DNA of 64,000 nucleotides from Bacteroidota bacterium (GCA_013285595.1 JABDHF010000004.1:1-64000), one strand, 5' to 3'. Counted from the stretch's first letter, positions 39,017 through 48,591 are shown. The notes: generated by a model not told the origin, from the sequence alone. Made by a program: numbers and translations.

Positions 39017-40525
39017 TTACCGGATAAATCGCCCGATCACGGGCATTCCCCCCAGCTCTTTCTTCTCCACATTAAGCACCAGTAAGAGAAATAAGAACAT
39101 AAAGACCGTAGCAGCCACAACCCTTATCGCAATAATGCCCGTTATATGCATCACACCTTGCTCTGCAAAGAAGAGGAGGAGCATTACTACTATATAAGAG
39201 ACAAGTTTCTTTGTAGGATATGGCACTGGGAAGTACCTCTGCCCCAAAAAGTAAGAGATCACCATCATACAGCCATACGCTGCAAGCGTAGCCCATGCAC
39301 AGGCATACATACCGAATGCGGGGATAAAAGCAAAGTTCAAAACAAGGGTGATAACCGCACCAATGAGTGTTATCAGCATGCCTATATACATCTTATCAGT
39401 GATCTTGTACCACACCGAAAGATTGTAGTAGATGCCCAGCGCCAGGTTGGCAGCAAGCAATATAGGCACCACACCAAGGCCATCCCAGTAAGTCCTGCCC
39501 ACAAAATGCTTCCATATATCGAGGTATAAACCCGTAAACAGAAAGGCCACACAGAGCGTGATCACAAACCACTTCATCACCCGCGCATAAGTCTTAGGTG
39601 CATTCTTATCGGCCGACTGGCTAAAGAAAAATGGCTCTGCTGACATTTTAAATGCCTGTATAAACAGGGTGATGAAAATAGCCAGCTTATAGTTTGCCGA
39701 ATATACACCCACGGCTATTTTAGCCACCTCTTCGCTTCCCGGCAATAATTTCCGTAGCATGATACGGTCTATGGTCTCATTCACCATACCACCAAGGCCC
39801 ACTATCACCATAGGCCATGTATACACCATTATCTTTTTCCAAAGCACATTGTCAAACCCAAATCGGAACACACGCCACTCCTTCCACAACAACAGGAAGG
39901 TGATAACACTTTGCGCCAGGTTTGCCAGCACCAGGAAGCCGGTATTGTTGTATTGTGCGTACCAGTTAGCATAGGCAGAGCCGGGATGTGCCTGCACATA
40001 TTGCGGGCTATAATATATAAAAAACAGCGTCAGCAATATATTTACAAAAATACCGGCCACTTTTGTAAATGCATACTTACGCGGCCGTTCCTCTTGCCTC
40101 AACTTCGCAAAAGGTATGGCTGCCATTGTATCTGTGGCAATGATGAGCACACACCACGTGATATATTCCGGATGGCCATTCAGCCCCAGGAAGCTATCAA
40201 TTGTGCCTCTGCCCGAAATAAATGCAAGGCTCAATAGCAAAGTACTTACTAATAGCGATGAAAACGTCGTCTGAAAGAGCTTACCCCTATCAGTGCTCGA
40301 CACCGAAAACCGGAAATAGGCCGTCTCCATGCCATAGGTATAGATCACGTTGATAAAAGCTATACTTGCCATCAGCACGCTGTAGTCGCCATATTCCGCC
40401 TGCTGGCTTTTACTGTGCAGCAGATAGGTAACTATAGGGGTAAGTATATAGTTAAGAAATCTGGCCCCTATATTACTAAGGCCATACCAAACCGTTTGCC
40501 CTGCCAGTTTTTTAAGAGAAGCCAA
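39017..40525 (-). CDS. Polysaccharide biosynthesis / oligosaccharide flippase family protein
   Basis: MASLKKLAGQTVWYGLSNIGARFLNYILTPIVTYLL...GDYSVLMASIAFINVIYTYGMETAYFRF; multi-TM Wzx-like. Confidence 0.9.
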   Translation of the reverse strand: MASLKKLAGQTVWYGLSNIGARFLNYILTPIVTYLLHSKSQQAEYGDYSVLMASIAFINVIYTYGMETAYFRFSVSSTDRGKLFQTTFSSLLVSTLLLSLAFISGRGTIDSFLGLNGHPEYITWCVLIIATDTMAAIPFAKLRQEERPRKYAFTKVAGIFVNILLTLFFIYYSPQYVQAHPGSAYANWYAQYNNTGFLVLANLAQSVITFLLLWKEWRVFRFGFDNVLWKKIMVYTWPMVIVGLGGMVNETIDRIMLRKLLPGSEEVAKIAVGVYSANYKLAIFITLFIQAFKMSAEPFFFSQSADKNAPKTYARVMKWFVITLCVAFLFTGLYLDIWKHFVGRTYWDGLGVVPILLAANLALGIYYNLSVWYKITDKMYIGMLITLIGAVITLVLNFAFIPAFGMYACAWATLAAYGCMMVISYFLGQRYFPVPYPTKKLVSYIVVMLLLFFAEQGVMHITGIIAIRVVAATVFMFLFLLLVLNVEKKELGGMPVIGRFIR

Positions 40526-40697
40526 TAAGCGGGTGTTTTAACTATGATTGCCAAAAGTAAATAGTCGGGGGCAGAAAAGTGAATAAGCGGTAATAAGTTG
40601 AAAAGTTAAAACACCACCCACGCATTAGAAGAAAAGTATCATTATTAAAATTTTAGAATATTGTTTACATTTAAAACATCATTCAATCAATTTAATT

Positions 40698-41162
40698 ATG
40701 AGACAAGTATTAATTTTCACCACTTGCCTGCTTATTTCAGGTGTCGCATCAGCTCAGAATAAAACTGCAGCCACAAAAACAACTACTACCACCAAAACAA
40801 CAACCACAAAACAAACAACTAAGGTAAGCCATGGCAGCGCCATAGGTGGCTTTATACACGATGCCCGCAGGCATCCCCTGACTGGCGTACAGACATTCAT
40901 TTACCAGGCCGATTCTTCTATTATAGCCTCTGGCTATACCGATGCCATGGGGTATTATGAAACCAATGGCGTATTGCCCGGTAAATACGATCTTAAAATT
41001 GTCTATTCCTCTTCCAAAGCCATAATAGTAAAAGGTGTGCCTATAAAAGCAGGGGTAACGCAGGTGAGCCTCAACGTAAACCCACCCGATACAGATACCA
41101 CCATGCTCTACACCGACCTGGTGCCAAAAGTGGAAAAGAAATCGGACAAGAAGAAAGCCTAA
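40698..41162 (+). CDS. Secreted protein with Thr/Lys-rich linker and carboxypeptidase-regulatory-like domain
   Basis: Signal peptide, TKTTTTTKTTTTKQTTK linker, GGFIHDARRHPLTGVQTFIYQADSSIIASGYTDAMGYYETNGVLPGKYDLKI. Confidence 0.75.
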   Translation: MRQVLIFTTCLLISGVASAQNKTAATKTTTTTKTTTTKQTTKVSHGSAIGGFIHDARRHPLTGVQTFIYQADSSIIASGYTDAMGYYETNGVLPGKYDLKIVYSSSKAIIVKGVPIKAGVTQVSLNVNPPDTDTTMLYTDLVPKVEKKSDKKKA

Positions 41163-41307
41163 ACACATTTTCGGGCAGGTTGTTTTACACCACGCATTGT
41201 TAAAAAAAGTTAACTCCTCTTTTTTAAACCCGTTTAATGCCGCGGTTTTTTATATTTTTGACCCCTTATCCCCACTATTTGCGGTGGCAGAATAATACCT
41301 AAGAAAT

Positions 41308-42165
41308 ATGTCAGCAGGCAAAAAAGCGAAACCTTCCTATTTCAATGCTATTATGGGCGTGGCGCTGGTATTGTTCCTATTGGGCATACTGGGCTGGCTG
41401 CTTATTAATGGCAGGGCGCTCTCGCGCGCATTTAAGGAAGACCTGGAGATAAATGTGGATTTTCATGATAATGTGCCGGATGAAAGCCTTACCAAGATGA
41501 AATCAATCCTCGATAAGCAGCCCTTTGTGCTCACCTCAAGGATTATTACCAAGGACGAAGCCATAAAAATGGAAAACCAGGTAGAAGGTAACAACATGGT
41601 GGAGTTCCTGGGCTACAATCCCTTATTTGCATCTATATCCCTCCGGCTGCATGAAAATTATGTAAATAAAGACAGCCTTGAAAAGGTAAAGAAATTCATA
41701 CTGCAAAGCAATGTGGTAAGAGATGTGACCTGGCCAAATATAGTGGTAGACCAGATGAACAGTAATCTTAGGAAGATAGGCATCATACTGGGCAGTATTT
41801 CCGTTTTACTATTGGTGATCGTCATCTTCCTTATCGACAATACCGTACGCCTGGCCATGTTCAGCAACCGTTTCCTGATCAAGACCATGCAAATGGTGGG
41901 CGCTACCCGAGCATTCATCACCCGGCCTTTCGACCTTCGTGCATTCATTAATGGCCTTATCAGTGGTATTGTAGCTGTAATAGGGCTTTGGATCATCATT
42001 TCCTTTGCCAATAACCAGCTACCAGTGCTTTCCCTGCTGAATGATCCGGTATTGCTTGCTTTGCTGATGGGTGGAATGATAGTGCTGGGCATCTTTATTT
42101 CTATGATTAGCACGCACCGCTCTGTAGTAAAGTACCTGAAAATGCATGTAGACGACCTTTATTGA
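41308..42165 (+). CDS. ftsX: Cell division protein FtsX-like permease
   Basis: Four-TM permease, INVDFHDNVPDESLTKMKSILDKQPFVLTSRIITKDEAIK...; followed by a DUF3098 gene. Confidence 0.9.
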   Translation: MSAGKKAKPSYFNAIMGVALVLFLLGILGWLLINGRALSRAFKEDLEINVDFHDNVPDESLTKMKSILDKQPFVLTSRIITKDEAIKMENQVEGNNMVEFLGYNPLFASISLRLHENYVNKDSLEKVKKFILQSNVVRDVTWPNIVVDQMNSNLRKIGIILGSISVLLLVIVIFLIDNTVRLAMFSNRFLIKTMQMVGATRAFITRPFDLRAFINGLISGIVAVIGLWIIISFANNQLPVLSLLNDPVLLALLMGGMIVLGIFISMISTHRSVVKYLKMHVDDLY

Positions 42166-42201
42166 TCTTTGATTAGCTAATTATTTCCTAATATTGTATT
42201 T

Positions 42202-42546
42202 ATGTCAACGTTACCAAAACCAACACAAACACCGCCACCAGCAGCGCCCCGCCCTACGCCACCGCAGGCAAAAAAGCCAGCTAATATGCAGAACAGGGAA
42301 CTCTTTTTCCTGTTCGACAAGGAGAATTATATGTGGATGATAGGCGGTATGCTACTCATATTTATTGGCTTCATGCTCATGTCTGGCGGCAAAAGCCCGG
42401 ATCCGCACAAATTCAACTACGACGAGATCTATAGCTTCCGCCGTATCACGCTCGCGCCAATTATCATACTGCTTGGCTTCGCTGTAGAAGTATATGCGAT
42501 CATGAAGAAACCTAAGGAAACCGCACAAACACCACAACAGGCATAA
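42202..42546 (+). CDS. DUF3098 domain-containing protein
   Basis: LFDKENYMWMIGGMLLIFIGFMLMSGGKSPDPHKFNYDEIYSFRRITLAPIIILLGFAVEVYAIM. Confidence 0.9.
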   Translation: MSTLPKPTQTPPPAAPRPTPPQAKKPANMQNRELFFLFDKENYMWMIGGMLLIFIGFMLMSGGKSPDPHKFNYDEIYSFRRITLAPIIILLGFAVEVYAIMKKPKETAQTPQQA

Positions 42547-42570
42547 AATATTGAATATTCATAAAATGAA

Positions 42571-42598
42571 AACAGGGTGGGCACTTGCTCACCCTGTT
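42571..42598. terminator. Bidirectional terminator
   Basis: aacagggtgggc-actt-gctcaccctgtt between convergent genes. Confidence 0.75.
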
Positions 42599-42618
42599 CG
42601 TTTTAAGTAGCGGTCCTG

Positions 42619-42981
42619 TTAACGCTGCATTTCGTGATAGCTCCATCCGTTGCCATCAGGGTCTTTAAATTGGGCAAATTTACCCCAGGGTGTAGTGTCT
42701 ATCTTATCGATCGTTATACCCTTCGCACGCAGGTCATTTACCTCCTGCTCTATATCGTCTACCTTAATGAGTATACCCTGCAGGCTGCCCGCAGGCATGG
42801 CCGTAAACCAGTTAACCAGCGTAATAGATACATCGGCGCCCGGCAGTGCAAGCTGTATCCATTTAGCATCGCTACCAAATGGGGCTTCTGCTATTACCGC
42901 AAAACCCAGTTTGCTTGTGTAAAACTCTTTTGCTCTTTCCTGGTCTGCTACCGGGATAGAGATCACTTCAATTGCTTTCAT
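42619..42981 (-). CDS. VOC (glyoxalase/bleomycin resistance-like) family protein
   Basis: IEVISIPVADQERAKEFYTSKLGFAVIAEAPFG...FAQFKDPDGNGWSYHE. Overlaps the upstream gene by 4 nt. Confidence 0.92.
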   Translation of the reverse strand: MKAIEVISIPVADQERAKEFYTSKLGFAVIAEAPFGSDAKWIQLALPGADVSITLVNWFTAMPAGSLQGILIKVDDIEQEVNDLRAKGITIDKIDTTPWGKFAQFKDPDGNGWSYHEMQR

Positions 42982-43313
42982 TTTTTTGTTTTTTTAGATG
43001 ACCGTTTATGTAATAATTTTTCAAGGTTAAGCAGCTTCTGGTTCCAGAATTGCTCAAAGAATACGATCCAGTGTTTCACCTCTTCAAATCCCTTCTGGTT
43101 AAGCTGGCAATAGCGTTCGCGCCCTTGCTCTGTGATCGTAATAAACCCCGCCTCATCCAGTATCTTGATATGCTTAGACACCGCAGGCCTGCTGATATCG
43201 AAGTTGTTAGCTATCGCGTTTATCGATAGTTTCTCTGTCGTCAGCATCATCAATATATCTCTTCTGCCCGGGTCTGCTATGGCATGAAAAGGGTCGTAGT
43301 TATAGTTTGGCAT
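42978..43313 (-). CDS. ArsR/SmtB-family winged-helix transcriptional regulator
   Basis: FHAIADPGRRDILMMLTTEKLSINAIANNFDISRPAVSKHIKILDEAGFITITEQGRERYCQLN. Confidence 0.93.
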   Translation of the reverse strand: MPNYNYDPFHAIADPGRRDILMMLTTEKLSINAIANNFDISRPAVSKHIKILDEAGFITITEQGRERYCQLNQKGFEEVKHWIVFFEQFWNQKLLNLEKLLHKRSSKKTKK

Positions 43314-43749
43314 GGGCTATTTTTTCAAGTTCTCTTGCAAATCTTTTGGCTATATGTTTCTTCCAGCCGCTTTCCATCATAAAGCTTACCAGGTAGCTTC
43401 TTGTACCTGTAAATCCTTTATGCTCCAAGGTTAGTTCTGTTCCGTTTTCTTTTGGCTGCAGTGTCCATGTCACCACGGTATCCAGTGTTGTTGCAGTGTT
43501 GTCCGGGCCACCGCGCCAGGTAAATGATAATCTCTTCAGGGGCGCCAGCTCCGTCACTTCGCAGTATACTATACCATCCCATTTAAACGCAGGTTTCGGC
43601 TTCGCACGAAACTGGAATTTGTGGCCCAGCACGGGCTTAAAATCATTCTTCATCAGCCACTGGCCCATCAGGTCAGCATCGGTAAGGCATTCCCATACTT
43701 CTTCAGGCGAATTTGGGTAAAACCATTTCATTACAATATCGCGTTTCAT
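43300..43749 (-). CDS. SRPBCC (AHSA1-like) family protein
   Basis: MKRDIVMKWFYPNSPEEVWECLTDADLMGQWLMKNDFKPVLGHKFQFR; start at ATG 43749. Confidence 0.9.
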   Translation of the reverse strand: MKRDIVMKWFYPNSPEEVWECLTDADLMGQWLMKNDFKPVLGHKFQFRAKPKPAFKWDGIVYCEVTELAPLKRLSFTWRGGPDNTATTLDTVVTWTLQPKENGTELTLEHKGFTGTRSYLVSFMMESGWKKHIAKRFARELEKIAHAKL

Positions 43750-43754
43750 AACGT

Positions 43755-43799
43755 GTAACTTTTTTATTACGCAAATATACGTAACTTTTTTATTACGCA
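43755..43799. promoter_or_regulatory. Tandem 19-bp operator-like repeats flanking a TATATTTG -7 box
   Basis: gtaacttttttattacgca at 43755-43773 and again at 43781-43799; -7 box TATATTTG on the minus strand at 43772-43779. Confidence 0.75.
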
Positions 43800-43906
43800 T
43801 AATATTTTATTTTTTTTTAGAATGACTAAGAAAGTGAATACTTATGTAAATAAAAAAGAGACACCAGGTCAGTGTCTCTCTATGAAGTCATTTATATTAA
43901 CTCGCG

Positions 43907-44575
43907 TTATGCCTCGGGTGCAGATGATGTATTTGTTGTATCACCCGGCTCCGTGTTTTCTATAACTGCGTCTGTTATTTCCTGTGGCATATCGTTGGTT
44001 GTCACCTCCGGAGTTTCTGTGTTCACCGGTATATCCACGATGTCCATCATCTCTGCTGGTGCGGCTTGCGGGGCAGTTGCCTTCTTTGTCGGCGCTGCTT
44101 TTTTAGCGGGCGCTTTTTTCACAGGGGTGTTTTTCTTAACTGCACTTTTCGGCGCGGCTTTCTTTGCTGGCGCGGCTTTCTTAGGAGCGGTTTTTTTTGC
44201 AGGAGCTGCCTTTTTAGGAGCAGCTTTTCTTGCTGGTGCCGCTTTCTTTGCTAGTGCTGCCTTTTTAGGTGCAACTTTTTTTGCTGGTGCAGCCTTTTTA
44301 GGCGCTACCTTTTTAGGCGCTGCTTTTGGTGCAGCCTTCTTAGCTACCACTTTTTTAGCGGCGGCCTTTTTCACAGGAGCGTTTTTGGCTACAACCTTTT
44401 TTGCTGCGCTTTTCTTTGGCGCCACCTTCTTTGCAGGGGCGGCTTTTTTTGCTGGCGCTGCTTTTTTAGCTGGTGCCTTTTTTACCGCTTTCTTAGGAGC
44501 AGCTTTTTTAACGGCTCTGTTGCTTGTGCTTTTTACTGCCGCCTTTTTAACGGCCTGTTTTTTTGAAGTTGCCAT
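43907..44575 (-). CDS. Histone H1-like Lys/Ala/Pro-rich repeat protein
   Basis: [55 protein letters not shown]... repeats with acidic C-terminus. Confidence 0.85.
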   Translation of the reverse strand: MATSKKQAVKKAAVKSTSNRAVKKAAPKKAVKKAPAKKAAPAKKAAPAKKVAPKKSAAKKVVAKNAPVKKAAAKKVVAKKAAPKAAPKKVAPKKAAPAKKVAPKKAALAKKAAPARKAAPKKAAPAKKTAPKKAAPAKKAAPKSAVKKNTPVKKAPAKKAAPTKKATAPQAAPAEMMDIVDIPVNTETPEVTTNDMPQEITDAVIENTEPGDTTNTSSAPEA

Positions 44576-44777
44576 ACCATAATTTTTGTAAGTCAGGAAT
44601 GTTTTTAATGGTTTATTTAATGTCAAGATATGAAAAAAATAAAATAGTAATGCTATAACTCTAAAATATTTTTGTATTATCATTTCACTTTTACCAAAAT
44701 TGCGCCGTTATAAAATCGACTTTTAAAAACTGGCATTATTTGTGCGTATATTTTAGGTTCGAGATAAATAGATCTGT

Positions 44778-45191
44778 ATGAAAAGAGTTTTCCTTGTTAC
44801 CTGTTTCCCTGTATTGTTCCTTGCCTGCAACTCATCCAGTACGCCGCAGCCACCGGCGAAGTATGAGGAAAAGAAAGCCTCGCTGGAGGAAATAGAAAAA
44901 GGTAGCCCCTTAAAGTTTCTAAGGGTACAGGGCTCCCATCACCGCAACTTGGTAAACCAGGCCGTAGTAACCGGGGAAATCACCAATAAAGCTACTTTGG
45001 TAAGCTATAAGAATATAACCCTTCGCATATCGTGGCTAGATAAAGATGGCGCTGTAATAGAAAAGCAAAAAGAAGTACTTGATGATGTAGTAAAACCTAA
45101 TTCCACTATCGACTTTAAAATAAAAACAAACCACGTAAAAGGCACCGAATCGGTATCTATGGATATTGTCAGCGCCATAGCAGATAAGTAA
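44778..45191 (+). CDS. Predicted lipoprotein
   Basis: MKRVFLVTCFPVLFLACNSSSTP lipobox; FxLYD-like ITLRISWLDKDGAVIEKQKEVL. Confidence 0.75.
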   Translation: MKRVFLVTCFPVLFLACNSSSTPQPPAKYEEKKASLEEIEKGSPLKFLRVQGSHHRNLVNQAVVTGEITNKATLVSYKNITLRISWLDKDGAVIEKQKEVLDDVVKPNSTIDFKIKTNHVKGTESVSMDIVSAIADK

Positions 45192-45284
45192 TTATAGGTG
45201 GTCTGTCATAGCGTATTTATCCTCTCCAAAAAAAATCTTAAGCTATTCTGTAACTTTTTTCTCCCTCTGCCGATATACTATTGA

Positions 45285-45761
45285 ATGGACGTTAAAGAGT
45301 ACAATGCATGCGTACAGGAATGGGCTGATCCGCTCCTCAGGTTTGCCTGCAAATGTACCGGCCAGGTAAGCGATGCGCACGATGTAGTACAAAACGGCTT
45401 TGAAGTTCTTTGGGGGAAGAGAAAGGATGTGGTTTATAGCAAGGCAAAGGCATTTCTGTTCCAGGTAGTGTACCGGCAGTCGATAGATAATTACCGGAAA
45501 AGGGTGAAAGTCACCTTTACAGAAATGCCGGAGCAAAGTATCACGCCCGCCAATCCTGACCTGAAAAAAATACTCGACAGGGCATTGGCACAGCTCGACG
45601 AACAGGCAAGGGCGTTGGTATTGCTAAAGGATTATGAAGGGTATACCTACGAAGAAATAGGCGTAATAACAGACCTGTCGGAAAGCCAGGTAAAGGTATA
45701 CCTGCACAGGGCAAGGAAAACGTTGAAGGATTACCTGGTAAGTGTTGAAAACATTATATAG
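45285..45761 (+). CDS. ECF RNA polymerase sigma factor
   Basis: WADPLLRFACKCTGQVSDAHDVVQNGFEVLWGKR...LVLLKDYEGYTYEEIGVITDLSESQVKVYLHRARKTLKDYL. Confidence 0.93.
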   Translation: MDVKEYNACVQEWADPLLRFACKCTGQVSDAHDVVQNGFEVLWGKRKDVVYSKAKAFLFQVVYRQSIDNYRKRVKVTFTEMPEQSITPANPDLKKILDRALAQLDEQARALVLLKDYEGYTYEEIGVITDLSESQVKVYLHRARKTLKDYLVSVENII

Positions 45762-45762
45762 T

Positions 45763-46566
45763 ATGATAACGCGGGAAAATTATGAGGAGTATATAATGAT
45801 GTATGTGGATGGCGAGCTGCAACCCGCACAGGAAGAAGCATTGCATAACTTTCTCGACCAAAACCCAGAACTTAAAAACGACCTGCATGCTTATGAGCTT
45901 ACCAAACTAACACCTGACAACGCTATAACTTTTAAAGGAAACGAGTCTTTACTAAAAACATCGGGGAAACGTGTTATTGCCCACCCTGGGTGGGCTAAAT
46001 ATGGCATCGCAGCCGGCATCGCAGCTATCTTTTTCATTACCATATTCCGCTTTATTACAACCAATAAAAATGAGGTAGCAACAAAAGATCAGGTAGTGTC
46101 AGTACCCCATAATAATGTCGAAAAAAGGGTACAGGAGACGCAGGCACCTAAGCCCGTAGAATCGGTTACAATAGCGAAAAAAGACACCATGATAACCGCA
46201 TCTATCAGCTACCCTACTCGCGGCAACCTGGAGGCAAAAAGAGATGTTAAACACAAAGAAACAACGAGTGCGCCTACAGAGCATAATATACCGGATCTTG
46301 CTGCTATCGTTATCAATAAAATAGAAGCCACCAGCTTAAATCAATTAACCAGCAAACCCGAAACCCTCGCCCCTTCTTCTATACAGGTTCCTGCATACAC
46401 AGTTGCGGTAAATACCGAACAGAAAAAAACCTTTTGGGATAAGTTGCCCATCGACGACCTGAAGAAACAACAGTTAAACAATATCAGCGCTGATATTAAA
46501 AACGGACTGGACGAAAAAGTACTGTCAGTAAAAATTGAAAAAAGAAAACTCATTCTATCCTTTTAA
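45763..46566 (+). CDS. Putative anti-sigma factor (single TM)
   Basis: MITRENYEEYIMMYVDGELQPAQEEALHNFLDQNPELKNDL, then a TM; immediately downstream of the ECF sigma gene. Confidence 0.78.
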   Translation: MITRENYEEYIMMYVDGELQPAQEEALHNFLDQNPELKNDLHAYELTKLTPDNAITFKGNESLLKTSGKRVIAHPGWAKYGIAAGIAAIFFITIFRFITTNKNEVATKDQVVSVPHNNVEKRVQETQAPKPVESVTIAKKDTMITASISYPTRGNLEAKRDVKHKETTSAPTEHNIPDLAAIVINKIEATSLNQLTSKPETLAPSSIQVPAYTVAVNTEQKKTFWDKLPIDDLKKQQLNNISADIKNGLDEKVLSVKIEKRKLILSF

Positions 46567-46579
46567 ATCTTTAACCTTT

Positions 46580-47437
46580 ATGAAAAATATATTTTGCACT
46601 ATAGCTGCAATACCATGCTTATTGTTTTCTGCCCGGTCTTTAGCACAAGACAGCGACACCACCGCAAAGAAAAAAAAGCACCACGCCATTACTATATCTA
46701 ACAGGGGCTTCTCTATAAAAACGATCGATAGTACCACACCCAATAGCCAGGTCGGGAAAATAAAAGATACTGTAGAAGAAAAAAGCCGTTTCAATATCTC
46801 GTATGCCATGGTAGACCTTGGCGTAAACATCATCTCTGATAATACCAACTATGCAGACCCCGCCGTAAAAACATTTCTCAACGTACCCGCCAACAGGCAA
46901 AACAAAAGCCTCTTCGACCTGCGCACGGGTAAATCTATCAACGTAAATATCTATCCTGTAATGGTAAAATTCACAGCCTTAAAAGCAAAAAAGCAAAGGA
47001 TCTATATATCCACAGGTCTAGGGCTGCAACTCTATAACTTCCGTTACGAGTCTCCACTCACCTACACTAAAAATCCGTCATCGGTAACACTGGACACCAT
47101 AACGTTTAAAAAAGATAAGCTCGCCCTCGACTATCTTAATGTGCCTCTGATGTTCACCTTCAAAACCAAGCTGCATAAAGATACATGGCTTACCTACGGA
47201 GTAGGGATAACAGAAGGCTACCTGATCGCTTCATGGACAAAGCAGGAATCGGGCCAGCGTGGCAAAGTAAAGCTGCGTGATGCTTTCGGCTTGGCTAACA
47301 CCAATACGTGCCTCAGCGCAGAGTTTGGAGTAGAGGGTATCTTCAGGTTCTTTGCCAGCTACCAGCTTACATCATTGTACCAGAATGGGCTCGACCAGCA
47401 CCCTATTAGTTTCGGATTAAGGTTTGGAGGGATTTAA
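46580..47437 (+). CDS. Outer membrane beta-barrel (PorT-like) family protein
   Basis: Signal peptide MKNIFCTIAAIPCLLFSARSLAQ and beta-strand-rich body ending SFGLRFGGI. Confidence 0.65.
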   Translation: MKNIFCTIAAIPCLLFSARSLAQDSDTTAKKKKHHAITISNRGFSIKTIDSTTPNSQVGKIKDTVEEKSRFNISYAMVDLGVNIISDNTNYADPAVKTFLNVPANRQNKSLFDLRTGKSINVNIYPVMVKFTALKAKKQRIYISTGLGLQLYNFRYESPLTYTKNPSSVTLDTITFKKDKLALDYLNVPLMFTFKTKLHKDTWLTYGVGITEGYLIASWTKQESGQRGKVKLRDAFGLANTNTCLSAEFGVEGIFRFFASYQLTSLYQNGLDQHPISFGLRFGGI

Positions 47438-47445
47438 TATGCCCC

Positions 47446-47473
47446 GTAGAGACGCAATTCATTGCGTCTCTAC
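47446..47473. repeat. 28-bp palindromic repeat GTAGAGACGCAAT-tc-ATTGCGTCTCTAC
   Basis: Perfect 13-bp arms with a 2-nt centre, between convergent genes. Confidence 0.9.
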
Positions 47474-47506
47474 ACAATACATTACAATACACCCCTCGCA
47501 AAAACA

Positions 47507-48178
47507 TCAGTTCTTTTTCTCGTTCACTATTTTACCATCCTGCATGGTAAGCGTGCGGTCGGTCATTTTTGCCAGCGCATCGTTGTGGGTGATCATCACA
47601 AAGGTCTGCCCAAACTTATCGCGCAGCTGCAGGAAGAGGTTATGCAGCGCCTGTGCATTAGCGCTGTCCAGGTTGCCAGTAGGCTCGTCCGCCATCACTA
47701 CAGATGGGCTGTTTACCAGCGCCCTTGCTATAGCTACCCGCTGCTGTTCCCCGCCAGATAGTTCAGATGGCTTATTCTCAAGCCTGCCGCCCAGGCCCAC
47801 TACATTCAGCATTTCTGCTGCCTGCTGCATAGCCTCTTTCTTGCTCACCCCTTTTATCCACAGCGGTACAGATACATTTTCGATCGCGCTGAACTCAGGC
47901 AGCAAATGATGAAACTGGAATACAAAACCTATATGGCTGTTGCGAAACCTTGCCTGCTTTTTCGATGGCAGTTGCAAGATGTCCGTACCCTCTATCAGCA
48001 CCTTACCACTATCCGGCTTGTCCAGCGCACCTACCAGGTGCAGCAGCGTACTCTTCCCCGCGCCCGATGGGCCAATGATAGATACTATCTCCCCTTTTGC
48101 TACATTTAAAGAAACATCATTGACCACCGTAAATGCGGCATATTTTTTGAAGAGGTTTGTTGCAGACAGCATATCCAA
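47507..48178 (-). CDS. lolD: ABC transporter ATP-binding protein (LolD-like)
   Basis: IIGPSGAGKSTLLHLVGALDKPDSGKVLIEGTDI...LSGGEQQRVAIARALVNSPSVVMADEPTGNLD. Confidence 0.9.
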   Translation of the reverse strand: MDMLSATNLFKKYAAFTVVNDVSLNVAKGEIVSIIGPSGAGKSTLLHLVGALDKPDSGKVLIEGTDILQLPSKKQARFRNSHIGFVFQFHHLLPEFSAIENVSVPLWIKGVSKKEAMQQAAEMLNVVGLGGRLENKPSELSGGEQQRVAIARALVNSPSVVMADEPTGNLDSANAQALHNLFLQLRDKFGQTFVMITHNDALAKMTDRTLTMQDGKIVNEKKN

Positions 48179-48369
48179 AGCGTAGTTTAATAAACTAATA
48201 ACTGCAAGTTATTTATTAATTAGCGACAATACCGAATAATAAGTTCATGCAGTATTCAATGCTAATCCTATTTTATTGTTAACAATTATATCTTTTCAAT
48301 TTTGTGTTTCAAATTTTGAATTTTGCCTTACATTTGCGGGAATTAGAATAAAAACAAACTATTTATAAT

Positions 48370-48591
48370 ATGTTCTGGACACTCGAATTAGCATCACATC
48401 TTGAAGACGCCCCATGGCCGGCCACAAAAGACGAACTTATCGATTATGCCATCCGGTCAGGTGCACCGCTTGAGGTGGTAGAAAACCTGCAGGAGCTTGA
48501 TGATGAAGGAGAGATCTACGAAGGCATTGAAGACATTTGGCCCGACTATCCTACACAGGAAGACTTCTTCTTTAATGAAGATGAGTATTAA
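48370..48591 (+). CDS. DUF2795 domain-containing protein
   Basis: MFWTLELASHLEDAPWPATKDELIDYAIRSGAPLEVVENLQELDDEGEIYEGIEDIWPDYPTQEDFFFNEDEY; preceded by TACATTTG. Confidence 0.88.
   Translation: MFWTLELASHLEDAPWPATKDELIDYAIRSGAPLEVVENLQELDDEGEIYEGIEDIWPDYPTQEDFFFNEDEY

Noticed and set aside
43872-44582. 236-aa + strand ORF ([13 protein letters not shown] repeats)
   Set aside because: Complement of the histone H1-like AAPKK-repeat gene; the minus-strand reading has a proper start and known family composition.
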